Of a stretch of DNA of 64,000 nucleotides, positions 43,201 to 55,474 are shown in pieces. The stretch comes from Isoetes taiwanensis. Taxonomy: Eukaryota; Streptophyta; Lycopodiopsida; Isoetales; Isoetaceae. The stretch covers positions 5,999,215 to 6,063,214 of the forward strand of contig JAJEKV010000059.1 in assembly GCA_021234155.1 (NCBI GenBank). Direction: 5' to 3'. A program made the position numbers and the translations under genes. A model generated the notes under the pieces. The model ran no database searches. It had not been told where the DNA came from and worked only from the letters and a program-made list of their open reading frames with translations. The number at the start of each line of letters is the position of its first letter. The first letter of the stretch is position 1.

Positions 43201-44204
43201 AACTTGGTCTAACACTCTGATTTGTCGTGCAACGCCACATTGGTCGTTATGGGCTACCCAATAAGCACTAACCATCAATATGGATGACATTGTATAAGAA
43301 GAGTTATCGGGTTACCTAATTATGCAAGTCTTTTTATTATGAATGCCCATCAAATGTAGAGTTTGACGCCTAAACATTAAGGAGACAAGCTCTCATTTTT
43401 GCTTCGTAGGATGAGATAACACCGATTTTGTACGTAAAGAAAACACCGAAAATAAAGTATGTCTTTGTCCACATTTATGCAATGGATCTTGGCCGTTTTA
43501 GCTTGCTCAAAAGAGTATAGAAAGACTATTCTGAAAAGCAACATTTGGAGCAAAACATTTTTATTTGCACGGCTAGCTTAGATAAACTATGAAGGACTTA
43601 GGCCTCAATCTTACAATATCAATTGTTATTGGGTCAAGTTTCAGTTGGTGTTTGACCACCCCAAGAGTCAATTTTTAAGTTGACGTTTGACCACTCTTGG
43701 GTTTAGTCTAAGGTAGTCAAGAGCTTAGGCACTCCCAAAATAATTTTTTGTGTTTGTCAAATTCTTGAACTCAAATAACTAAGAAAATCTTATGTACTGT
43801 AATTTCACAATCCATAGGCCAAAAAAGAAGTAGATCTTGCTACTGTTTGTTATTATGGAGATGTTCGATTTGATGGAACCAAATAGAATTTGCGTTGTGC
43901 TTTTCTTTTTTTTTAACATTTTTGCATGTGTTTGAAAGAGTGGCACATTGTATGATGATTTGGGACAATTTTATGGTCTATTTTATTGCATAAGTTATAT
44001 TGCTTTTGCAAACAAGGACTTCAAAAATGGTTTTGCATCATTTGATACTCTATTGTGTATTTGGATGAAGTTGAGGCAACAAACTTCTGTCCCAAATATT
44101 GTTGATCACAAATTTCAAATAAATTGTGGTTATAATTCCTCTAGAACTTCAAATAGACAATGACGATGTTGAATAACATGTTATGTGTTGTATTATTATT
44201 TCGG
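39840..44204. repeat. ~2.38-kb tandem duplication, copy 1
   Basis: Copy 1 is split by Helitron 2 (40242-42235). Landmarks such as GGTTGGATTGATTATTCAAT (42240) and AGCATTCACAAATAC recur 2,394 bp later in copy 2. No gene is recognised; a 71-codon frame at 43948-44163 is repeated in copy 2 and, inverted, at 49320-49535, but its composition does not suggest a protein under selection. Confidence 0.8.
40242..42235 (-). mobile_element. Helitron 2, pyrimidine-tract family, 1,994 bp
   Basis: Minus-strand start TCTTATATTATAATGTTAGG and minus-strand end CTAG, set between A (40241) and T (42236). The empty site is visible in the second duplication copy, where TCCTAATTTTA is followed directly by TCCGGTTGGATTGATT (about 44620-44645). 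The 5' ~130 bp and the pyrimidine body match Helitron 1. The terminal hairpin is broken: plus-strand TACCCGGCCTTATTTGTATA no longer pairs. Non-coding; long frames inside are Phe-Pro-Ser-Leu translations of the tract. Confidence 0.9.
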
Positions 44205-46588
44205 ACGGTTCAGGTCGTTCTATGAAATCAGACGGCTGATATTGTTCGATGCATAGATCCGAGAGCGGTTTAGGGTTTTCTCTTTTTTTCGTCTTTCCTA
44301 TTTGGAGGTCGTTTCGATCCTAGCTATGGTTGGAAGAGAGCATATGATACTATTGATGTTGCTTTAGTGCGTAGGCGCAACATGCTTTCTCTCGATAAAG
44401 AAGAGCGGGGACGACACGAACAAACTTCTTAGGTCAGAAACCATTTTCGATTTAGGGCATATTGAAGTTGAAGATCTTAATACTATAGCAAGATTTAACT
44501 TCCGACAGATTCTTCGATTCTTTCACATCGGTTTGATTCTTTCATTTCGGTTTGAGCAAAATGATGAACGCCAAGTGCCGATATAGATTGCGGGTATGCG
44601 TTGCTCCAACTATCAGATCCTAATTTTATCCGGTTGGATTGATTATTCAATTTTAGGGCAACGAAATCTTATCCGAGGCGTCTAAATAAGGTGGCAAACA
44701 AGGATAGCTTGGGCAAAGCCATTGTGCGGGATAATGAGCATGATCTATGATGTCGAGAAGAGTAGGCATGGTAACATTAATGTGTTTTATGAAACTATGA
44801 TATCCGAGCAAGCAAATCATTGTGTTTTTTGTGTTTTATTTCTGAAGAAAATGCTTGGATCTGTGTCTTTAAATGCGAGAGCAAGCTCTATTGGAGTCTT
44901 TATGGAAGCTCATTACTCCATGCCGAGACAATCTACAAGGTCGCTATTCAATCTAGACATAGATGTTCTAAAAAGCATTCACAAATACACGTATCCGTTA
45001 TAGTTGGGATTCCCGGACATTCCATATCTTTACTCAAAGCCCGGACAAGGCAAAGAGTTGGGTGATACTACATCGGACCATTTGTGCCAGGAGCAAAATC
45101 GGACGGATCATTGTTTCTTCTCCCCATGCCATGGGCATCGTCTTATTCCCCAACTGCATGATGTTTTGATGCAGGTTATATTAAATCTACCTTCAAGGCA
45201 TTGCTAGACTTCCTGCATAAATCATGATCTCCTTTGATGATAAGTGCATACCCTTACTATGCTTACAGAAATGAATATGAAGCAACAAAGGATTAACTGA
45301 TTCAAGGTCAAGTTCCACTATGATAATCTGTTTGTTGCCGCAGTTGATGCTATATAGTGCGCTGGAGAGAATGATATAATAAACTAAACAAGATTATACC
45401 TTAGCAATGCACCTGGACTTTGCATTTATCTTCCATTGCATGGCAAGTATTATAAATAGAGTATGCTTATCCAAGTTAGAGTATGAAAAAGGAACAGAAA
45501 AACTTGAAGCTATATAACTCCTTTTGTCTATGCATGCAGTTCATCTTTTAAATCGAAATTTGGACATTGTGTGTTGCTTCAACTTGGTCTAACACTCACA
45601 CCGTGTCGTTTTTAACGCTACATTGGGTCGTTATGGGCTACCCAATAAGCACTAGCCATCAATATGGATGACATTGTATAAGAAGAGTTATCGGGTTACC
45701 TAATTATGCAAGTCTTTTTATTATGAATGCCCATCAAATGTAGAGTTTGACGTCTAAACATTAAGGAGACAAGCTCTCATTTTTGCTTCTGTAGGATGAG
45801 ATAACACTGATTTTGTACGTAAAGAAAACACCGAAAATAAAGTATGTCTTTGTCCACATTTATGCAATGGATCTTGGCCGTTTTAGCTTGCTCAAAAGAG
45901 TATAGAAAGACTATTCTGAAAAGCAACATTTGGAGCAAAACATTTTTATTTGCACGGCTAGCTTAGATAAACTATGAAGGACTTAGGCCTCAATCTTACA
46001 ATATCAATTGTTATTGGGTCAAGTTTCAGTTGGTGTTTGACCACCCCAAGAGTCAATTTTTAAGTTGACGTTTGACCACTCTTGGGTTTAGTCTAAGGTA
46101 GTCAAGAGCTTAGGCACTCCCAAAATAATTTTTTGTGTTTGTCAAATTCTTGAACTCAAATAACTAAGAAAATCTTATGTACTGTAATTTCACAATCCAT
46201 AGGCCAAAAAAGAAGTAGATCTTGCTACTGTTTGTTATTATGGAGATGTTCGATTTGATGGAACCAAATAGAATTTGCGTTGTTGTTTCTTTTTTTTTTT
46301 AACATTTTGCATGTGTTTGAAAGAGTGGCACATTGTATGATGATTTGGGACAATTTTATGGTCTATTTTATTGCATAAGTTATATTGCTTTTTGCAAACA
46401 AGGACTTCAAAATGGTTTTGCATCATTTGATACTCTATTGTGTATTTGGATGAAGTTGAGGCAACAAACTTACATCCCAAATATTGTTGATCACAAATTT
46501 CAAATAAATTGTGGTTATAATTCCTCTAGAACTTCAAATAGACAATGACGATGTTGAATAACATGTTATGTGTTGTATTATTATTTCG
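44205..46588. repeat. ~2.38-kb tandem duplication, copy 2
   Basis: Second copy, without a Helitron. Differences from copy 1 concentrate in C/G-rich words (for example around 44900-45200 versus 42500-42800), while AT-rich stretches such as 43440-43900 and 45825-46290 are almost unchanged. No gene recognised. Confidence 0.8.
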
Positions 46589-47037
46589 ACGCCGGACAAG
46601 ATTCATTCATTCACATGGCACCAAATTCCAAATATTATTTATCACAACTTTCAAAATAGATTGTGGTTATAATTCCTCTAGAACTTCAAACAATGTTACG
46701 TGTTGCATTAACTTGAATTCATTTTACTCGAACCTCACCTAAAATAAATCCCTACTGGAAACCTTTGATACTAATGATTCATCGATTATTTGCAACGACA
46801 TACACAAAGCACCATACCAAGCAGAAGGGGGCTGGGGGGGGGTAATAACAATTATCCAACAAGCACCCAACAACCTAACAACCAAAAATAATAATAGCCT
46901 ATAGTGCCACACTATACATACACACAATATTTACAAAGATAAAATTTTGAGAGTGATGGTAATTTGGACATGTTTTGTGGCCCAAAATATTTATATGCTC
47001 TCAACTTATGCCCAGCAACGCTGGGCACCATTACTAG
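46240..47037 (+). mobile_element. Helitron 3' part, plus orientation
   Basis: Ends in the hairpin GCCCAGCAACGCTGGGC, then ACCATTA and CTAG at 47034-47037, followed by T. This 0.8-kb part is an inverted match to 48822-49685, so both belong to one subfamily. The 5' TC end of this copy was not found; it should lie in or beyond the tandem duplication. Confidence 0.75.
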
Positions 47038-47054
47038 TAACATTATAATATAGA
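47038..47054 (-). mobile_element. Helitron 5' terminus relic
   Basis: TAACATTATAATATAGA is the complement of TCTATATTATAATGTTA, the family 5' end. It is caught between the 3' ends of two other Helitrons: one ends at 47037 on the plus strand, one begins at 47055 on the minus strand. Confidence 0.75.
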
Positions 47055-47090
47055 CTAGTAACAGTGCCCAGCGTTGCTGGGCATAAGCTG
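47055..47090 (-). mobile_element. Helitron 3' terminus, minus orientation
   Basis: CTAGTAACAGTGCCCAGCG starts a clean minus-strand Helitron end, with hairpin GCCCAGCGTTGCTGGGC. It abuts the TC end of another Helitron with no base between. Its own 5' end is uncertain; a TATATAGA at about 47491-47498 is one candidate. A second, decayed end (ATAGTAACCGTGCCCAATG) lies at 47205. Confidence 0.75.
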
Positions 47091-47502
47091 GAAGTTTGCA
47101 AATGTTTTGATTGCAATTGAGAAAAGTGTGGAAGTTTGTAAATATTTTGACTGCAATGAGAAAAGTGTGTAGTAATCTTTCATTATAACAAAAATATCCA
47201 AAGATAGTAACCGTGCCCAATGTTGTTGGAGATTAGTTAGGAACCTGTAAAGTTATAAAAACAATGAAAAGAGAGTGCAATATTAACTCTGCGGTTAAAT
47301 TTTTATTGTTGATATTTTGAAAATCACGCATTGAAGAGGTAGTACATCATTATCGAAAAGAAATTGCCTACCTTTAGTGGGCATTCGATGTGATTGAATT
47401 TGAGAATGAATGGATCCATGTGCACTGTACATAAACAATGTGGGATTATGTTTTGGTGGACAATGAGTTCTGAAAAAAAAGCAGTTTTTATTATATAGAA
47501 AA

Positions 47503-47533
47503 GGTGCCCAGCAACGCTAGGCACTGTTTCTAG
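47503..47533 (+). mobile_element. Helitron 3' terminus, plus orientation
   Basis: GGTGCCCAGCAACGCTAGGC with CACTGTTTCTAG ending at 47533 and followed by T. The hairpin has one mismatch. The matching 5' end was not found. Confidence 0.65.
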
Positions 47534-48145
47534 TTACCTAGAATTTTGTTCATTGAACGTGTCCATTAAGTGTGTAAGCGCGTCCATTGAGGGGGGCTTT
47601 TGGTAGAATTATTATATGAATGTACATTAGTGTTTGTTATGTTCCTACTATAACATACGTATCTTAATGCTTTCAAATTGAACATAAGTAATATAATGTT
47701 TGATGTATGCAATGTCATTCTAAATAAGCTTCACATAGTACCATTTTATAAAACATGACCAATCATTGATACCAAAAAGTGACATTCGAATAGATGCATA
47801 AAGTTACATTTAGAACCACTTTTTGCAAAGTACCAAAGAATACGATATTCGTGTACTGTACTGCGCACCCTCTATTTCCATCCGTTGAGACATTTCAATG
47901 CTTCGAGTATGATTTCGAAGGTCCTCCTCAGGAAGAATAAGAATCTATGTTTTTGTTCTACATTCCAATTATGGATACGAATTTTAAATTGAATAGCTAA
48001 GATATTATTACCATGGATTCTCCATCCAACATAGCCCTTTCCTCAAAATATTATTTTTAACTCTCTAGTATGTCCAATATCAAGCCTCAAAATTCCATGT
48101 CATTTAGAAAGTGGATTAAAATATCAATGCAATTCAGTTAATTTA
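47534..48145. other. No gene seen
   Basis: AT-rich sequence between a Helitron end and the PPR fragment. The part next to 48145 may be the decayed C-terminal end or 3' flank of the PPR gene. Confidence 0.4.
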
Positions 48146-48148
48146 CTC

Positions 48149-48376
48149 GTGCAAAGCCAAGCAAAGTTCTCCAAGATGTACCATCTGGCCCAATTGCCAG
48201 ATTGTTAATCAGAGAATTTGCTTCACTTGCTTCACAAAACCACCATATCCTGCCAAGGTGGTGAGTGCAAAGCCAAGCAAAGTTCTCCAAGATGTACCAT
48301 CTGGCCCAAATGCCAGATTGTTAATCAGAGATTTTGCTTCACTTGCTTCACAAAACCACCATATCCTGCCAAGGTG
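48149..48376. repeat. 116-bp tandem duplication
   Basis: GTGCAAAGCCAAGCAAAGTT through CCATATCCTGCCAAGGTGG occurs twice with only about three differences, so the duplication is recent relative to the decay of the PPR frame it affects. Confidence 0.9.
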
Positions 48377-48812
48377 GGCAATCATGCAACTCTAATGCTT
48401 CATAGAAGGTGCATTACAGTTGTAATTTGTAATGAAGGCAAATCAATGACAATCAAGATCTACTAAACCAGTGTGGCTACATGCAAACAGAATACTGGCA
48501 AACAAAATACTACTGAAAAGGAACAAAACCTTTTGCCTACATTTCGTTAAGCATTTGGAGTGCATCTTTCCTCCAACATTGTTAGCATGTCTTTGCAATC
48601 ATGACATTCCAAGACACTACATTCTGCTGCAGCATTTGATTAAAGAGTCGAAGTGCATGATCGAGTTGTCTCCACTTTTTATAAGCATCAATCACGTATT
48701 CCATGAGACCACATCTTGACAATGCATGTTTTCAAAGAGCTGGTAGGCTTTCTTGAAGCATTCGTTCTCCATGTAACCCATCATGGCATTCCATAGCCAA
48801 CATTCAATAGCA
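48150..48812 (-). pseudogene. PPR protein fragment, PLS/E type
   Basis: On the minus strand the sequence reads, in shifting frames, WNAMMGYMENECFKKAYQLF, then CQDVVSWNT, LRLFNQMLQQNVVSWNVMI, LFACSHTGLVD and finally FGPDGTSWRTLLGFA. These are the linked P, L and S repeats and the start of the E region of plant pentatricopeptide repeat proteins, which bind organellar RNA and, in this class, guide C-to-U editing or processing. At least three frameshifts and several stops break it. The E part is present twice because of a 116-bp tandem duplication (48149-48264 and 48265-48376). It lies between two Helitron ends and may have been captured or simply be an old host gene. Confidence 0.8.
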
Positions 48813-48821
48813 TCATTTTAA

Positions 48822-51800
48822 ATAGTAATGGTGCCCAGCGTTGCTGGGCATAAGTTTAGAGCATATAAATGTTTTGGGCCACAAAGAATGTCCAAATTAC
48901 GATCACTCTCAAATTTTTATCTTTGTAAATATTGTGTGTATGTAAAGTGTGGCACTATAGGCTATTATTATTTTTGGTTGTTAGGTTTTTGGGTGCTTGT
49001 TGGATAATTATTATTTATCCCCCTCCCCTTTTCTGCTTGGTACGGTGCTTTGTGAATGTCGTTGCAAATAATGTGATGAATCATTATTATCAGAGGTTTC
49101 CCAGTAGGGATTTATTTTAGGTGAGGTTCGAGTAAAATGAATTCAAGTTATTGCAACACGTAACATGTTATTCGACATTGCTTGAAGTTCTAAAGGAATT
49201 ATAGCCACAATCTATTTTGAAAGTTGTGATAAACAATATTTGGAATTTGGTGCCATGTGAATGAATGAATCTTGTCCGGCGTCGAAATAATACAACACAT
49301 AACATGTTATTCAACATCGTCATTGTCTATTTGAAGTTCTAGAGGAATTATAACCACAATTTATTTGAAATTTATGATCAACAATATTTGGGACAGAAGT
49401 TTGTTGCCGCAACTTCATCCAAATACACAATAGAGTATCAAATGATGCAAAATCATTTTTGAAGTCCTTCTTTGCAAAAGCAATATAACCTATGCAATAA
49501 AGTAGACCACAAAATTGTCCCGAATCATCATACAATGCACCAATCTTTCAAACAAATGCAACAATGTTAAAAAAAGAAAGAATCATCATACAATGCACCA
49601 ATCTTTCAAACAAATGCAACAATGTTAAAAAAAGAAAAGCACAGCGCAGATTCTATTTGGTTCCATTAAATCGAACATCTCTACTCGGTTTGATAACCTG
49701 CTATCAATTCTTCCTCTTCTTCTGGTAAATCAAAAGGCAATCTTTCACATTCCGGAATCCCTAAAATAAAGCATTAGAGATCATATAATATTTTTATGTG
49801 CCCCGAGCCAACATCCGAGTACCAGGCGCTACGGCGCCGAAGTAACTCATGTCACACTCCCACTTTGCAGCAAAACAGCACTTTGTACTATAGGCCACAT
49901 CTGCAACTAAACACCATTGTGCTTAGGCAATATATGGCCCACTGAGTTGGTAATAATGACATTAGTTTGACATAAAAAGGATACCTTCATGGGCGGGGCT
50001 TCTCAAGTAAATCTTGGTGTTAGCTTATGACTTTGAATCTCTCTCTCTCTCCACTTAGGCGGGGAAATCCTTAACACCGCTTACTTTTGATTTTTGAAAG
50101 TGCGAGAAAACATAAGAGGGTGCTTTCTCAATGTCTAACTTAAGAACACAAATCTATCGCACCATATGTTAAACATAAATATGTTTGAGATGAATGCGAA
50201 AAATGCAAGGGGGCTCACACCATTGTCTAAGGGTGATGGCTTCAATAGCTGCCATAACACATCATAGTCCAAAGATAAAGAACAATTCCTTTTATAGCTT
50301 TGAAAATATATAATCGACAGGGCATTAGTTGAACTTCTATCTTAAGAACATGTAATCGTCTTCCGCAATTTTCATATTACATGGCTCATAGGACTTGCTA
50401 GAAGGCTAGGACCTCAGGTGAGGATTATGGCTATGTCAAATATTAAACTTTAATTCTTGCTACAATACATAATAGTCCAAAGATAAAGGACACTTCCTTT
50501 TATAAGCGCTTTGGAAGTATATAATGTGACAGGCATTAGTTGAAATGCAATCTCAAGAACATGTAATCGTCTTCCAAAATTTGCATATTTAAATGGGTCA
50601 TAGGACTTGCTAGGAGGCTAGGACACCGCAGCCGAATATATTATGGCTCATCAAAGATTGAATTAGCTTCCGGGGAACAACAAATATGCAATGCAGGAGG
50701 ATCATCCCTATAAATGTGTCTCTGTTAATTAACAATTATATCAACTATTTCTGATCCATCTCATGGTGAATGTTTGAACCACAACATGGTTTTGAAGCGG
50801 CACATAAATGTTGCAAAGAAGGAAATAGAAATGGCAAAAATCAACTCTAAGCATAGAGTCAAGATGAAATACACTGTACCTTCAAATCTGGAGGCATGCT
50901 TTGTAATCTGTAGAGCCCCATCTTTGCCACCAAAATCTTTCATTTCCCGCTTCGCAAAAAAGTCCTGAAATCTACAATCGCATCTACAATCACAAAGTGC
51001 AATGAAAAAGACCTTGTGGATTGGACCACATCAAACAGTGAGAAAATCACCTTTTAAGAAATCAACCGTGTTCTTTGTGGATATGATTAAACATGATAGA
51101 ATGCCATGCCAGGCATGTGAGAGTCTTGCACGTATTGTTAGCTCATCTGAATGGTTTTTATATGCAATAGGCATAAGGCACTCATAGTTTAAGCATCTCT
51201 GATGGCTGAAGTATTTAGGTTGACCAAAAGCTTGCTAAAATTTCTTTAAGCAAGAATCTTCACCGTGCATAAAATGTGCACTTGGATTTAGAAAAGAGTC
51301 GGTTTTCACCGCTAAGAAATCTGGGCAACAACAACAAGAAAAGCATTCTCTCGATCGAGAAATGGCCTCTCCAAGGATCGATTTGGTGGAGTTTCAACAA
51401 CCATAGCAGATTTAAACTATTCAAACTCATGGTGTGAACAATCACAATCTTGACAGATTCAAAGGGCTATCCAAACTCATGGTGGGAACAATCACAACCT
51501 TCGTACAACCACTCGAAGTCCAATGCGGGTTCACACGGCCATAAAAAAAATCATGTATTTTAAATCCGCGTCTTGCGTAAGGGAATATGAATAGAAAACC
51601 TTCCAATGGCATGCCAAATGCAAACCCAACTATCCAAGGGGATCCTTTCTACACAAACTAAACTAAAGATAATTTTGGATCATTAGAATCCCAAGATACT
51701 TTATAATCAAGATGCTCTGTTTAAAAAGCCGGGCAATCCAAAGAAGTAAATGCTAACCTTAAAGAGCCTATGCAAATCCAGGATATAGAGAAAGACAGTT

Positions 51801-52456
51801 TACCTAGCATATAAAAATATCATAGAGCACAACAACCCGTCTTGTAATCCAAATCCATCGCATAACCGAATAACACGAATTTTCGACTGCATGCGGCTCA
51901 GCAAAGCGGTATCCACTTTTGATGGCAAACGGGAAGAACATGAACGAGGAGACAAAACCTAAATCGTTCAAAGAACCCAGATCGGGCACACCCTTGTTCA
52001 GGCAGCAACTTCCCCGATTCTTGATGCAAATTATGGGCGTTCAAAAAGCTCAAGCATCCCCCGGCAACCCAAAGATTTTTTGCCATATTTTCATGCATCT
52101 TGCAAAAGCCCTAATCTAGCAAAAGATAACAGCGGCAACCACATATTTGTTGCTTAGATTTTTGCATCAAAGCTAAGAACTAACTGAACCGGTGGATCAA
52201 CTCCGCCATAGTCGATGTTTCCATTTTCACCGCAATGCGGCCATGAATCAAAGCCCATGGCTTATTCTTGGCCACCGCCAGAACATCAATAGCAGCTCGT
52301 AAGCCCTCTCTAACAGAAAAAACAGCTCAATGGAGGAAGCTTCGATGGCGAGAATCGATTGTATGGCTAAATCTCGGCCATTGAATTTAAGGCTAAATCT
52401 CATCGTTGGATCTAGGGCTGGGTCCAACACTTACACAATAACATTATAATATAAGA
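48822..52456 (-). mobile_element. Candidate Helitron 4, minus orientation, 3.6 kb
   Basis: The low end carries the hairpin GCCCAGCGTTGCTGGGC preceded by AATAGTAATGG, where CTAG has become ATAG. The high end is AACATTATAATATAAGA at 52440-52456, the family 5' terminus. The first 0.86 kb is an inverted copy of 46240-47037. The interior (49690-52400) holds no recognised gene; it contains a (TC) run near 50040 and two related blocks about 180 bp apart near 50270 and 50470. Pairing these two ends is an inference, because other Helitron ends are nested nearby. Confidence 0.55.
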
Positions 52457-52490
52457 CTAGAACCAAAGCCGTTCTTTGGGCTAGGTTGAA
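52457..52490 (-). mobile_element. Possible Helitron 3' end of another subfamily
   Basis: CTAGAA followed by the hairpin CCAAAGCCGTTCTTTGG begins exactly where Helitron 4's TC end stops. Orientation and CTAG fit a minus-strand Helitron, but the hairpin is only two bases from CTAG and differs from the other family, so this is tentative. Confidence 0.35.
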
Positions 52491-54200
52491 ACCCCTGATT
52501 AATGAATTCTGAAATTAAATACACATACCTTGTAATTTAACCGTTGCTAATTGTATACATAATGTAAAGTAATCTTTTCATCTAGGTGTGTTTTTTTTTT
52601 TTTTTGGTGGGGGGAGGGGGAGAGGGTGGAAAGGTGGGAAAAAGGGAGGATTCTTCTGATTTTTTTTTTTTTTGAAGGCGTTTTTTTTATATTATATAAG
52701 TAAAAAGGTACATGGCTTAAAGCCTTATTGAAGGCTCCACAATGGGCCGATAGGAATTATTAAATCACAACGGATCCCTCAATGGATCAAATTGGAAGCA
52801 AAAGGCGCTGTGAACCCAGGTGCAGGAACAGGAAAAAAACTATAAACTCCAACGACCCACTTTGAAGTCGAAATCCCATGATCATCTAAAGATAGAACCA
52901 CCTAAGGCATCTCCCCAAACATACAAGAAGATGAAAGCGGATATTAAGGAAGCATCCTCCCACGCTGCGTTAACTAGGACCTCTAGTCCGGCATTTATGG
53001 AGGTACTATGGGAGAGCACTAGCACCATTCCACCGGATGTACTAAGCACATGCACCCTCACCGTCTTCCCGAACACATTTGCCTCTCAAGGCCCTCCCCC
53101 AAAGGGGGTGGTCCACATCCTCTTCACTGCTTTAATCTCCCCGCTTGAGATCCATCTTCATTTTACTCCTATAAAGCACTTCGTCCTCCCGCCAAGTGCC
53201 TCCTAGATCTCGTACCTTTTTCCGACCTTCTTTGTCTATACCTTTTCTGGACAACACACCTCCTCCCGTTTGGGATAGGAGAGGGCGGCATAAATTAAAC
53301 AAGACTCTAGTAAAATCCACATATCACACACAAAGAATCCACGCCAAACATTAAAGCAACAACAATGCAACTCCAACCTTGATGTATCACTTTCCCCATT
53401 GTCGTACTCCAAACAAAGGCCTCCTTGCCTTGAGCAATTACCAAATACACCTTGAAAAGCACCTCCGCAATATTACATATAAGGTGGACTGCTCAAGTGT
53501 GAAGAGGCCACTATATTCTTTGTCCTCCTAATCGATTAAATCCACAGAACAATGGATCATCCCAAATGCCGCTCAATAAATCTAGGGTGCTCCTCTATCA
53601 CTAGTATCTACAACCAAAACAACAAAGCGTATATTTCAGGGGCCCAACAAGAGTAGTGCACACTTCCAACAATCAAACCTGCCTTGTTCTGTCATGCTCT
53701 TCCACATTAGATCCTAGCACGCGGTCTATTTGAGAATTACCGGTATTATTTCATTCATGCACATATCACGATTCATGGATGAAAAGAAAGCAAAAAGCGA
53801 CAAAAACCATAAATCCTAGTGCTTCATTTTCAACACTCGGACATATCTTGACCAGCCTTGACACATTATTCTGCCGAGTGCGGTCTTAATCTGTTATTGC
53901 GGTGGGTGCAATCACAACCCACGATCGTCGCGGTCTTCGAGGTTAAAAGGAGTGCAACACATTAAGATTCATTGCTAGTGAGAACGCCCAAGATCAAAAC
54001 ATGCTTAACTATTATTCATGAACACCTAGCAATAGCCGGAAGAATAATGCGGTTCTAAGCAAGAGCCGAGAACCGTTAAAGCACAAGTCTGTATGCTAGT
54101 CGCTATCGTTCTCGAGCGCCAGGACAAAGCGAAAACTTATTTCTTACCCGATCACAACCTGAGACAAGAAAGATAAGAGCCGAGGTAGCGGCCATACACC
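52491..54200. other. No gene assigned
   Basis: Contains T-rich and G-rich runs at 52590-52690 and a 128-codon frame at 52820-53206 that I do not recognise; the opposite strand also reads open over parts (for example DKEGRKKVRDLGGTWREDE near 53240-53175). It may be a decayed non-LTR element in minus orientation, but no catalytic motif supports this. Confidence 0.3.
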
Positions 54201-54218
54201 CGGCTAAAACCCCTGCGC

Positions 54219-54443
54219 TTGCGGCAGACCCTAAGTGAGCGGAGGAGGAAACAAATGATTTATGACTTCAGCCACGGTGCGAAGAAAGGCAAGAAGCCCT
54301 TTTTTGGCTGCTCCTCCAGCCTCGATCCTTCATGGCATCCTTCAAGGGGATGGGCGGCCGCCGCCGCCGCCCTAAACCTGCGCCCTAAACATTTTGTTTC
54401 CAAAGTTCAAACTTCCCCATTCTACAGTATTTGGAATGAGTAA
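54219..54443 (+). CDS. Short open frame, unknown
   Basis: 74 codons containing HGAKKGKKPFFGCSSSLDP and an alanine run encoded by GCC/GCG repeats (54353-54372). No family recognised; GC-rich low complexity could explain the frame. Confidence 0.15.
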   Translation: MRQTLSERRRKQMIYDFSHGAKKGKKPFFGCSSSLDPSWHPSRGWAAAAAALNLRPKHFVSKVQTSPFYSIWNE

Positions 54444-54599
54444 CCTTTTGCATAACAAATCAAGTGTGCTAATTGTAATGATCCAACTTTTGATACTAAT
54501 GTGAATAGCATTGAAGTGCATCATATATAGGGGTCTTCTAAATTTGGAGGTCATAGATCTTGTAGAGCCATTTAATCCATTTAAAATGATGGTGAGACG

Positions 54600-54712
54600 A
54601 ATGTTGGTAGTGCAAAACAATGGGTCGTTGGTAGTGCAAAAATAATGGGTCGTTGGCAGTGCAAAACAATGGGTGACGAATGTTGGCAGTGCAAAACAAT
54701 GGGTGACTATAG
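54600..54712. repeat. ~30-bp minisatellite
   Basis: Four copies of GTGCAAAACAATGGGT with GTTGGTAG/GTTGGCAG in between. Non-coding. Confidence 0.8.
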
Positions 54713-55474
54713 TTTGGGACTATAGTTGCTCGTAGGAAATTGAAAACAAAGCCTGTGAAATTCATGTAGATGTCAATATAAGATATCAACAATTCATGTT
54801 ATCAACATAGGATATCAACAAATCAACAATTCATAGTGCCTAAAACTAAGAACAGACATTCCATCCTTGAAATTGTTGGCCTTTTCATGTTTTTTTTTTT
54901 TCGTAGGTACGAAATCATGGATTTCTTTGTTTGTTGTTTCCAACAGGGCATTTAGAAATGGTAACAAAATGCTTGTAGAGTTTTGTTGGTTGTCATAGAT
55001 TTGATTGTAATGGTGCCAAACGGGTTATAACCAAATGGGTTATAAAGAGTTGAATTAAGTTAGTGCAGGGCTTCCTATTAAAAGGTCCCATATATTAAAA
55101 CATTTGGCCAAGACTTATCACAAAGGTAAATATTATCATTACAAAGGATTGATTTAAGGGGAGAAAGGACCTGCATTTAAGGGGAGAAAGCCTCAACATT
55201 TTACCTGCTATTGACCTTTATTGCATCAATCTTTCATTCAGAATTCTGTCTAAAGAATGAGCTTATAGGGCTCTCCCATGCAAGCATGTCAAAAACTTTG
55301 TTGCTATCTTTTTCTATTCTGTACGACATTATGAAGACGTAAAAAATCTGAACAAACTTATCAGAAATAAAGATACATGGACTGATTTACAAAGGAAACA
55401 ATTATACTCTTATTATGTGCCTGTAGCAAATGACCTTAAAGATAGTCTCTCCAGAACACTAAAAACGTGCAGAC
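54713..55474. other. No gene seen
   Basis: AT-rich, with a short duplicated word AAGGGGAGAAAG near 55157 and 55179. Nothing recognised. Confidence 0.4.

Noticed and set aside
43948-44163. Small conserved gene present in three copies
   Set aside because: The frame recurs at 46333 and inverted near 49320-49535 only because the surrounding DNA is duplicated; frameshifts differ between copies and flanking sequence is conserved just as well.
45155-45230. F-box motif (HDVLMQVILNLP followed, after a shift, by KALLDFLHKS)
   Set aside because: Suggestive of the F-box helix pattern but needs a frameshift, is very short and has no downstream kelch or LRR sequence.
52660-53330. LINE 3' end in minus orientation
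   Set aside because: T-rich start and a basic minus-strand stretch are compatible, but no reverse transcriptase or endonuclease motif was found, so it was not called.
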